From Bathymodiolus brooksi (Eukaryota > Mollusca > Bivalvia > Mytilida > Modiolidae), in assembly GCA_963680875.1 (NCBI GenBank), contig OY804588.1:73370829-73434828 (forward strand): a stretch of 64,000 bases of DNA, read 5' to 3'. The number at the start of each line of letters is the position of its first letter. Positions within the stretch are counted from its first letter, which is position 1. The notes under the pieces were generated by a model. It worked only from the letters and a program-made list of their open reading frames with translations. It was not told where the DNA came from and made no database searches. Below are positions 45,901 to 57,900 of the stretch, piece after piece. The position numbers and the translations under genes are program-made.

Positions 45901-48900
45901 GCTTAGCTCTATAATCCATTAATGGTGGGTGCTTAGCTCTAATCCTTTAATGGTGCGTGGCTTAGATCTAATCCTTTAATGGTGGGTGCTTAGCTCTAAT
46001 CCTTTAATGGCGTGTGCTTAGCTCTAATACTTTAATGGTGCGTGGCTTAGCTCTAATCCTTTAATGGTGGGTGCTGAGCTCTAATCCTTTAATGGTGCGT
46101 GGCTTAGTTCTAATCTTTTAATGGTGCGTGGCTTAGCTCTAATACTTTAAAGGTGCATGCTTAGCTCTAATCCTTTAATGGTGGGTGCTTAGTTCTAATC
46201 CTTTAATGGTGGGTGCTTAGCTCTAATCCTTTAATGGTGCGTGGCTTAGTTCTAATCCTTTAATGGTGGGTGGCTTAGCTCTTATCCTTTAATGGTGGGT
46301 GCTTAGCTCTAATCCTTTAATGGTGCGTGGCTTAGCTCTAATCCTTTAATGGTGCATGGCTTAGCTCTAATCCTTTAATGGTGGGTGCTTAGCTCTAATC
46401 CTTTAATGGTGGGTGCTTAGCTCTAATCCTTTAATGGTGTGTGGCTTAGTTCTAATCCTTTAATGGTGGGTGCTTAGCTCTAATCCTTTAATGGTGGGTG
46501 CTTAGCTCTAATCCTTTAATGGTGTGTGCTTAGCTCTAATCGTTTAATGGTGTGTGCTTAGCTCTAATCCTTTAATGGTGCATGGCTTAGCTCTAATACT
46601 TTAATGGTGCATGCTTAGCTCTATAATCCATTAATGGTGGGTGCTTAGCTCTAATCCTTTAATGGTGGGTGCTTAGCTCTAATCCTTTAATGGTGGGTGC
46701 TTAGCTCTAATCCTTTAATGGTGGGTGCTTAGCTCTAATCGTTTAATGGTGTGTGCTTAGCTCTAATCCTTTAATGGTGCATGGCTTAGCTCTAATACTT
46801 TAATGGTGCATGCTTAGCTCTATAATCCATTAATGGTGGGTGCTTAGCTCTAATCCTTTAATGGTGGGTGCTTAGCTCTAATCCTTTAATGATGCGTGGT
46901 TTAGCTCTAATACTTTAATGGTGTGTGCTTAGCTCTAATCCTTTAATGGTGCATGGCTTAGCTCTAATCCTTTAATGGTGGGTGCTTAGCTCTAATCCTT
47001 TAATGGTGGGTGCTTAGTTCTAATCCTTTAATGGTGCATGCTTAGCTCTAATCCTTTAATGGTGGGTGCTTAGCTCTAATTCTTTAATGGTGCGTGCTTA
47101 GCTCTAATCCTTTAATGGTGGGTGCTTAGCTCTAATTCTTTAATGGTGCGTGCTTAGCTCTAATCCTTTAATGGTGGGTGCTTAGCTCTAATCCTTTAAT
47201 GGTGCGTGGCTTAGTTCTAATCCTTTAATGGTGTGTGCTTAGCTCTAATACTTTAATGGTGCGTGGCTTAGCTCTAATTCTTTAATGATGTGTGCTTAGC
47301 TCTAATACTTTAATGGTGGGTGCTTAGCTCTAATCCTTTAATGGTGGGTGCTTAGCTCTAATCCTTTAATGGTGCGTGGCTTAGCTCTAATACTTTAATG
47401 GTGCGTGGCTTAGCTCTAATACTTTAATGGTGGGTGGTTTAGCTCTAATCCTTTAATGGTGCGTGGCTTAGCTCTAATCCTTTAATGGTGCATGGCTTAG
47501 CTCTAATCCTTTAATGGTGCATGCTTAGCTCTAATCCTTTAATGGTGGGTGCTTAGCTCTAATCTTTTAATGGTGGGTGCTTAGCTCTAATACTTTAATG
47601 GTGGGTGCTTAGCTCTAATCCTTTAATGGTGGGTGCTTAGCTCTAATCCTTTAATGGTGGGTGCTTAGCTCTAATCCTTTAATGGTGGGTGCTTAGCTCT
47701 AATCCTTTAATGGTGCATGGCTTAGCTCTAATCCTTTAATGGTGCGTGCTTAGCTCTAATCCTTTAATGGTGCATGGCTTAGCTCTAATCCTTTAATGGT
47801 GGGTGCTTAGCTCTAATCCTTTAATGGTGCATGGCTTAGCTCTAATCCTTTAATGGTGGGTGCTTAGCTCTAATCCTTTAATGGTGGGTGCTTAGCTCTA
47901 ATCCTTTAATGGTGGGTGCTTAGCTCTAATCCTTTAATGGTGGGTGCTTAGCTCTAATCCTTTAATGGTGCATGGCTTAGCTCTAATCCTTTAATGGTGG
48001 GTGCTTAGCTCTAATCCTTTAATGGTGGGTGCTTAGCTCTAATCCTTTAATGGTGCGTGGCTTAGCTCTAATCCTTTAATGGTGGGTGCTTAGCTCTAAT
48101 CTTTTAATGGTGGGTGCTTAGCTCTAATCCTTTAATGGTGCGTGGCTTAGCTCTAATCCTTTAATGGTGGGTGCTTAGCTCTAATCCTTTAATGGTGGGT
48201 GCTTAGCTCTAATCCTTTAATGGTGGGTGCTTAGCTCTAATCCTTTAATGATGGGTGCTTAGCTCTAATCCTTTAATGGTGGGTGCTTAGCTCTAATCCT
48301 TTAATGGTGGGTGCTGAGCTCTAATCCTTTAATGGTGGGTGCTTAGCTCTAATCCTTTAATGGTGCATGGCTTAGCTCTAATACTTTAATGGTGCGTGGC
48401 TTAGCTCTAATCCTTTAATGGTGGGTGGTTTAGCTCTAATCCTTTAATGGTGCGTGGCTTAGCTCTAATCCTTTAATGGTGCATGGCTTAGCTCTAATCC
48501 TTTAATGGTGCATGCTTAGCTCTAATCCTTTAATGGTGGGTGCTTAGCTCTAATCTTTTAATGGTGGGTGCTTAGCTCTAATACTTTAATGGTGGGTGCT
48601 TAGCTCTAATCCTTTAATGGTGGGTGCTTAGCTCTAATCCTTTAATGGTGGGTGCTTAGCTCTAATCCTTTAATGGTGGGTGCTTAGCTCTAATCCTTTA
48701 ATGGTGCATGGCTTAGCTCTAATCCTTTAATGGTGCGTGCTTAGCTCTAATCCTTTAATGGTGCATGGCTTAGCTCTAATCCTTTAATGGTGGGTGCTTA
48801 GCTCTAATCCTTTAATGGTGCATGGCTTAGCTCTAATTCTTTAATGGTGCGTGCTTAGCTCTAATCCTTTAATGGTGGGTGCTTAGCTCTAATCCTTTAA

Positions 48901-51900
48901 TGGTGGGTGCTTAGCTCTAATCCTTTAATGGTGGGTGCTTAGCTCTAATCCTTTAATGGTGCATGGCTTAGCTCTAATCCTTTAATGGTGGGTGCTTAGC
49001 TCTAATCCTTTAATGGTGGGTGCTTAGCTCTAATCCTTTAATGGTGCGTGGCTTAGCTCTAATCCTTTAATGGTGGGTGCTTAGCTCTAATCTTTTAATG
49101 GTGGGTGCTTAGCTCTAATCCTTTAATGGTGTGTGGCTTAGCTCTAATCCTTTAATGGTGGGTGCTTAGCTCTAATCCTTTAATGGTGGGTGCTTAGCTC
49201 TAATCCTTTAATGGTGGGTGCTTAGCTCTAATCCTTTAATGATGGGTGCTTAGCTCTAATCCTTTAATGGTGGGTGCTTAGCTCTAATCCTTTAATGGTG
49301 GGTGCTGAGCCCTAATCCTTTAATGGTGGGTGCTTAGCTCTAATCCTTTAATGGTGCATGGCTTAGCTCTAATACTTTAATGGTGGGTGGCTTAGCTCTA
49401 ATCCTTTAATGGTGGGTGCTTAGCTCTAATCCTTTAAGGGTGGGTGCTTAGCTCTAATCCTTTAATGGTGCATGGCTTAGCTCTAATACTTTAATGGTGG
49501 GTGGCTTAGCTCTAATCCTTTAATGGTGGGTGCTTAGCTCTAATCCTTTAATGGTGGGTGCTTAGCTCTAATCCTTTAATGGTGCGTGGCTTAGTTCTAA
49601 TCCTTTAATGGTGGGTGCTTAGCTCTAATCTTTTAATGGTGGGTGCTTAGCTCTAATCCTTTAATGGTGCATGGCTTAGCTCTATAATCCATTAATGGTG
49701 GGTGCTTAGCTCTAATCCTTTAATGGTGGGAGCTTAGCTTTAATCCTTTAATGATGCGTGGTTTAGCTCTAATACTTTAATGGTGTGTGCTTAGCTCTAA
49801 TCCTTTAATGGTGCATGGCTTAGCTCTAATCCTTTAATGGTGGGTGCTTAGCTCTAATCCTTTAATGGTGGGTGCTTAGCTCTAATCCTTTAATGGTGGG
49901 TGCTGAGCTCTAATCCTTTAATGGTGGGTGCTTAGCTCTAATCCTTTAATGGTGTGTGGCTTAGCTCTAATCCTTTAATGGTGTGTGGCTTAGCTCTAAT
50001 CCTTTAATGGTGCATGGCTTAGCTCTAATCCTTTAATGGTGCTTAGCTCTAATCCTTTAATGGTGGGTGGCTTAGCTCTAATCCTTTAATGGTGGGTGCT
50101 GAGCTCTAATCTTTTAATGGTGCGTGGCTTAGCTCTAATCCTTTAATGGTGCATGGCTTAGCTCTAATCCTTTAATGGTGGGTGCTTAGCTCTAATCCTT
50201 TAATGGTGGGTGCTTAGCTCTAATCCTTTAATGGTGTGTGGCTTAGCTCTAATCCTTTAATGGTGCGTGGCTTAGCTCTAATCTTTTAATGGTGGGTGCT
50301 TAGCTCTAATCCTTTAATGGTGGGGGCTTAGCTCTAATCCTTTAATGAGGCGTGGCTTAGCTCTAATCCTTTAATGGTGGGTGGTTTAGCTCTAATCCTT
50401 TAATGGTGTGTGGCTTAGCTCTAATCCTTTAATGGTGGGTGCTTAGCTCTAATCCTTTAATGGTGCATGCTTAGCTCTAATCCTTTAATGGTGGGTGCTT
50501 AGCTCTAATCCTTTAATGGTGCGTGCTTAGCTCTAATCCTTTAATGGTGCGTGGCTTAGCTCTAATCTTTTAATGGTGCGTGGCTTAACTCTAATCCTTT
50601 AATGGTGGGTGCTTAGCTCTAATCCTTTAATGGTGGGTGCTTAGCTCTAATTCTTTAATGGTGCGTGCTTAGCTCTAATCCTTTAATGGTGGGTGCTTAG
50701 CTCTAATTCTTTAATGGTGCGTGCTTAGCTCTAATCTTTTAATGGTGGGTGCTTAGCTCTAATCCTTTAATGGTGGGGGCTTAGCTCTAATCCTTTAATG
50801 GTGGGTGCTTAGCTCTAATCCTTTAATGGTGTGTGGCTTAGTTCTAATCCTTTAATGGTGGGTGCTTAGCTCTAATCCTTTAATGGTGGGGGCTTAGCTC
50901 TAATCCTTTAATGGTGGGTGCTTAGCTCTAATCCTTTAATGGTGGGTGCTTAGCTCTAATCATTTAATGGTGGGTGCTTAGCTCTAATCCTTTAATGGTG
51001 GGTGCTTAGCTCTAATCCATTAATGGTGCGTGCTTAGCTCTAATCTTTTAATGGTGGGTGCTTAGCTCTAATCCTTTAATGGTGGGGGCTTAGCTCTAAT
51101 CCTTTAATGGTACGTGCTTATATCTAATCCTTTAATGGTGCGTACTTAGAGCAGGAAAAACAATGAAACCTGTCTAAACTGAACCCTGAATAAAAAAGAA
51201 TCTTGTACAACCTGAACTTTAAATAAAGTCCCATTGTAGAAAATCTTTGTTAATTTATCCTGTATTAACAGATCTCCTGTCTATTTCAAACACACAAGCT
51301 GGTCTTGATAGGTCTTAGAGTACCAATTTTATAGTCTTTAATTTGATCCGACTGGAGCTCGAACCCACAATCTGCCACACTGGAGGTGAGAATGCTAACC
51401 ATTATATCACCGATGTGGTTTAATATTATTGGTGATTAATGCCAACAATTATTTAGGTATATTGCAGTGGTCAGTTTTATTGGTGGAGAACCATACTGAA
51501 TTATGTAAATTACAGACAATTTTATCACATAATATTGTATCGAGTGTAACTCGTCATGAAAGGAAGCTGAATATATGCATAAACCCAAGTAGATATTAAT
51601 CACACCACAATATATCTAGAAATACAGTGAAACCTGTCTATACTGAACCCTGAATATACCAGAATCCTGTATAAACTCGACTATACTGAACCCTGAAAAA
51701 ATCAGAATCCTGTATAAACCTGTCTAAACTGAACCCTGAATAAACCAGAATCATGTATAGCCCTGACTATATTGAACCCTGAATAAACCAGAATCCTGTA
51801 TAAACCTGTCAAAACTGAACCCTGAATAAACCTGAATCCTGTATAAACCTGTCTAAACTGAGCCCTGAATAACCCAGAATCCTGTCAAAACTGAACCCTG

Positions 51901-54900
51901 AATAAACCTGTCTAAACTGAACCCTGAATAAATCAGAATCCTGTATAAACCTATCTAAACCAAACCCTGAATAAACCTGAATCCTGTATAAACCTGTCTA
52001 AACTGAGCCCTGAATAACCCAGAATCCTGTCAAAACTGAACCCTGAATAAACCTGTCTAAACTGAACCCTGAATAAACCAGAATCCTGTATAAACCTGTC
52101 TAAACTGAGCCCTGAATAACCCAGAATCCTGTCAAAACTGAACCCTGAATAAACCTGTCTAAACTGAACCCTGAATAAACCAGAATCATGTATAGACCTG
52201 ACTATACTGAACCCTGAATAAACCAGAATCCTGTATAAACCTGTCTAAACTGAGTCCTGAATAACCCAGAATCCTGTCAAAACTGAACCCTGAATAAACC
52301 TGAATCCTGTATAAACCTGTCTAAACTGAGTCCTGAATAACCCAGAATCCTGTCAAAACTGAACCCTGAATAAACCTGTCTAAACTGAACCCTGAATAAA
52401 CCAGAATCCTGTATAAACCTGTCTAAACCAAACCCTGAATAACCAGAATCATGCATAAACCTGTCTAAACTTAACCCTGAATAAACCAGAATCATGTATC
52501 AATCTGTCTAAACTGAACCCTGAGTAAACCAGAATCATGTATAAACCTGTCTAGACTGAACCCAAATAAACCTGAATCCTGTATAAACCTGTCTAAACTG
52601 AACCCTGAATAAACCAGAATCCTGTATAAACCTGTCTAAACTGAACCCTGAATAACCAGAATCCTGATAAACCTGTCTAAACTGAACCCTGAATAAACCA
52701 GAATCCTGTATAAACCTGTCTAAACCAAACCCTGAATAAACCAGAATCCTGTATAAACCTGTCTAAACAGAACTTTAAAATAAATCCCCATGTAGGAAAG
52801 CATTGTTAATTTAACCTACATATACCAAACACCTGTCTATTCTGAACACAATGGCTGGTCCCAAGGAGATTTAGTTTAGACAGGTTTCACTGTATAAAAG
52901 ATCTACAACTAACCCCACTTCTTCTGGATGTCATGGCTACAACTGGTTGCCATGTATTTGAATGTGGATTATATCTTTCGGCACTACTAAGTTCTGTCGT
53001 GTCGTCTCTTCCTCCCACGGCATATATCATGTTGTTATATACTGCTACACCTAAATGTTTACGTCTGGTTCCCATGGGAGCAACAGGTGTCCAGCGATTT
53101 GTTCTAGGATCGTATCTCTCAACTGTAAACAAGTATAGTAGATTATACATGTAGTATGTGCTATGGCAATCATCGTCATGGTAACATTATAAATAACCCA
53201 AAAAAAAATTATTTCAACAAATTTACAAATTATTTTAAAATTTTCATTACGATTGTAAACTATTGCTAATACCTTTCTTACGACCTTAGAGAGTATAATA
53301 TTTTTTTCACTCTTTGCTCTCCATTGCATTTTGGATATGGATATTCTAACACCTTTCTGTACCTCTGTGGCCTTACAAACCTGTATTGAGAGGTGATGTG
53401 CCATTACTGTCACCAAGTGGCCCTACAAACCTTTATTGGGAGATAATAAACATTCACTGCCATCGTGTGGCCTTTCAAACCTTGAGAGGAGATGTACAAA
53501 TACTGTCTAGCCTTACAAACCTGTAATTAGAGGTGATGTGCCAACACTGCCATCAAGTGGCCTTACATACCTGTATTTAGAAGTAATGTGCCATCACTGC
53601 CATCATGTGGCCTTACAAACCTGTATTGAGAGGTGATGTACCATCACTGCCATCATGTGGTCTTACAAACCTGTATTTAGAGGTGATGTGCCATCACGTG
53701 GCCTTACAAACCTGTATTGAGAGGTGATGTGCCATCACTGCCATCAAGTGGTCTCATAAACCTGTATTTAGAGGTGATGTACCATCACTGCCATCATGTG
53801 GCCTTACAAACCTGTATTTAGAGGTGATGTACCATCACTGCCATCATGTGGCCTTACAAACCTGTATTCAGAGGTGATGTGCCATCACTACCATTATGTG
53901 GCCTTACAAACCTGTATTTAGAGGTGATGTGCCATCACTGCCATCATGTGGCCTTACAAACCTGTATTTAGAGGTGATGTGCCATCACTGCCATCATGTG
54001 GTCTCACAAACCTGTATTTAGAGGTGATGTACCATCACTGTCATCATGTGGTCTTACAAACCTGTATTTAGAGGTGATGTACCATCACTGCCATCATGTG
54101 TCCTTACAAACCTGTATTCAGAGGTGATGTGCCATCACTGTCATCATGTGGTCTTACAAACCTGTATTTAGAGGTGATGTGCCATCACTGTCATCATGTG
54201 GCCTTACAAACCTGTATTTAGAGGTGATGGGCCATCACTGCCATCATGTGGTCTTACAAACCTGTATTTAGAGGTGATGTGCCATCACTGCCATCATGTG
54301 GCCTTACAAACCTGTATTTAGAGGTGATGTGCCATCACTGCCATCATGTGGCCTTACAAACCTGTATTTAGAGGTGATGTGCCATCACTGCCATCATGTG
54401 GTCTTACAAACCTGTATTTAGAGGTGATGTACCATCACTGCCATCATGTGGCCTTACAAACCTGTATTTAGAGGTGATGTGCCATCACTGCCATCATTTG
54501 GCCTTACAAACCTGTATTTAGAGGTGATGTGCCATCACTGCCATCATGTGGTCTTACAAACCTGTATTTAGAGGTGATGTGCCATCACTGTCATCATGTG
54601 GCCTTACAAACCTGTATTTAGAGGTGATGTGCCATCACTGCCATCATGTGGTCTTACAAACCTGTATTTAGAGGTGATGTGCCATCACTGCCATCATGTG
54701 GCCTTACAAACCTGTATTTAGAGGTGATGTGCCATCACTGCCATCAAGTGGCCTTACAAACTGGTATTTAGAGGTAATGTACCATCACTGCCATCATGTG
54801 GCCTTACAAGCCTGTATTTAGAGGTGATGTGCCATCAATGCCATCAAGTGGCCTTACAAACCTGTATTTAGAGGTGATGTACCATCACTGCCATCATGTG

Positions 54901-57900
54901 GCCTTACAAACCTGTATTTAGAGGTGATGTACCATCACTGCCATCATGTGGTCTTACAAACCTGTATTTAGAGGTGATGTGCCATCACTGCCACCTACAG
55001 CATACAGATATCCCATCAGTACAGCTACACCAACTCCTAACCTTCTTGTACTCATTGATGCTACTTTTGCCCATTTGTTTAACTGTGGGTCATATCTAAA
55101 ATTACAAATTTCATTTATAAAAATATTTTCAGTCATGTTAAATTAATTCCCATCATGATTATGTATTTGGGATGACCATTTGTAGATATATACAGTGAGT
55201 CATCAGTAAAATTAAAATTTATTTCTCAGATTTTAAGTGAGCGAGTGAGTGATTGTTGTTTAACACCAACTCAGCAATTTTTCAGCTACTGTGAAAGTAC
55301 TTTTCTTCGTGGGTATCAATTTTCGCAGTTTGGTTAAAAATTACAAGTTCATGGATTCGTAAATTTGTGGATTTTATATTTTCAACATAAGTCTCATAGG
55401 GTAGCAAATCTTTAAGAAAGCTTCAATACATTAGACAGATGAGCTGTAGAATTATGTATTCGGAAGTGGAACGTGGATACTAAAGTGTTCATTTTTACAG
55501 TTGTAGAAAATGCCGGCATTTGTAAATTTAGTAGAATTTATTTTATCGAATTTGAAAATGTTAAATAATCTTCTGAAATTATTTTATTAGCACGTACACT
55601 AGCAATTTCCTTCAATATATATTAAATTCTTTTTTACGTCAAATACAAATATTTACTCTCCATTTTATTTTCAATTTTTGTTTTTCACAACTAAAAAAAA
55701 ACAATAATGGGTTTTTTTTCTCATTATTTTATTCCAATTACAGATTGTTCTTGTAAAATGATTTCAAAATTTTCTATCTTTTATTACCCTTTATTTCACA
55801 TTGACGAGGAAACTTATGACTATATCTTGATGTCAAACTGCTTCCCAAGTTTCATTCTTCGTTGGATTCTTAATTTCGTGGATCAGCATACCCACGAAAG
55901 TTGGTACCCCACAAATAAAAGTGATTTCACAGTACATCATGGTGAGTACAAGTTAATTTTCAATGAGATGATGAGATCTGCTTTGTACTAGACCAACACA
56001 CTTAGTTGGATTTTTATAGTGCTAGCTCACTGACACAACAGTCTGTGGATAGACATGTCTCCCCACTCGGACACATTATCCTGATTCCGAGCCAACTTTT
56101 CTTTTCTCCATAATGCTGTATCCTTAGCGGAGAAGCAATACCATTTTCATAGTCTTTGGTCTGACCTGATCGGGACTCGAACCCACAATCTACTGCACTC
56201 GAGGCGATCACGCTAACCAGTTCACCACCGATGTGGTTGATGACCCTATGTAGATATCCTGTGAGTCATATCTAAAACTAAAATTTATTTCTCACAGATT
56301 TTCTTTCTTGTCAAATTTTTATTATAAAGCAATTATCATATAGCACGTTTTCTTTACTACTGGTAGCTAAAGATTGCCATCAAATCCACAATTGTCATGC
56401 CATAACTAAAGGTTCTATAATGCAAATGAGCCATCATAATCAATTCTTAAAATCCAAAATGTCAATCAATACAATATGATAGAAAAAATAAGAAATCACA
56501 TTAAAACTTTTTGTATTTATAATAATTTCTTGTTGTTTTTCAGACGAAAACGAAGCGTACATTTAGCGAAATAACATTCAATGTTCATGTTCTACACTGA
56601 AAAGCTTCAAATGACGTCACAATTTTCTATGATGTTTACGGCCAAAGTCATCGACAATATTTCATGACATTTTATTTTTTTTTAATTTTTAAACCATTTC
56701 TTAAAGCCAAATAGAAATATTTTTGTCTTGCATTAGAATAGAAATAACAGTATTGCATTTGAAAAGAAAGTTGTCGGTCACAAATATTTGTTTACTGCCT
56801 GCGCTACATGCCGCCAAGTAAAACTGCATTTGCATCCGTCAAAGCACCAATTGTTCTTCAAAAATACAATACAGTTATTTTTTCATTGAAATGACAAATT
56901 GTCAAATATTCAAAACATAAACTCATATGTTTTAATTTAACAAGATATTTTGTGGAACCAGTCTTCACTGAACCCTGAATAAACCAAAATCCTATATAAA
57001 CCAAGAGTTTGAAGATACCAAAGAGGTAATCAGAATCCGTAAATCGAAGAAGGACAGACAACACAATGGTCAAAAGAAGAAGGACAAAAGGACAAACAAT
57101 GATGTACAAAACATACACATAAAACTAAAGATCGGGTAACACGAACCCACTAAAAATCAGAGGGTGCTACGGAAGGGTAACCTGTTCCTACTCCACGAGT
57201 AATACCTGTCGTGTTACTCTAATTACAAACATGGTGAAAAGTCATGAATGAGGAAAGGACCGGGAATGCGGGTGTAACAAACTTAAATCATATCATGGAT
57301 ACTGTCACAAAAAATTTCTCGACCTTTGAAAAGATTAAACCATTATAATTTAATTCAAAGTAACAACTTCATTCGATATTACACAATAATCTCAAATATT
57401 CCTACTGATATTAAAAAGCGCTTAAAAGATAACATTGATAATATCAATACAGAAAATGTTCATCTAAAAGATGACTTTTTAGACAGACTAATAAATACGA
57501 AAAGTTTAAAGTTTGTATATATTGCTTTACTGAAGAAATGAACTCATATTCCCGTTCAAAAATTTTTGAAATGGAAAGAAATACTTGGAATTGACATTGC
57601 AGACTGGTCTATATATTTTCTAATTCGAATTCGAAGTGTTGTAGGGATGCATATCTGATAAATTTTCAGTATAAGTTTTTACATAGAGTTGTACCTACTA
57701 ATACCTTTTTATTCAAAATTCATATTAAAGACACAAAATTGTGCTCATTTTGCAATGTTGAAGATGGAACTGTTGAACATTTATTTTTTAATTGTTCCTG
57801 AGGGCTTTCTATGATTTTCTTAAATGCTATTTTCACAATATTGAACTTCACAAAGAGCAATTCTTGCATGAATTCAAAAAAGAAAGTACTTGCTGATCCT

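Noticed and set aside
52887..53416. Plus-strand 73-codon frame and a second minus frame over the KLHL20 exon
   Set aside because: They are shadows of the Kelch exon, which has matching splice sites and family identity in its own phase.
43643..54993. Possible CRISPR-like arrays
   Set aside because: Units are contiguous with no unique spacers, the setting is a eukaryotic intron and there are no cas genes. These are minisatellites.
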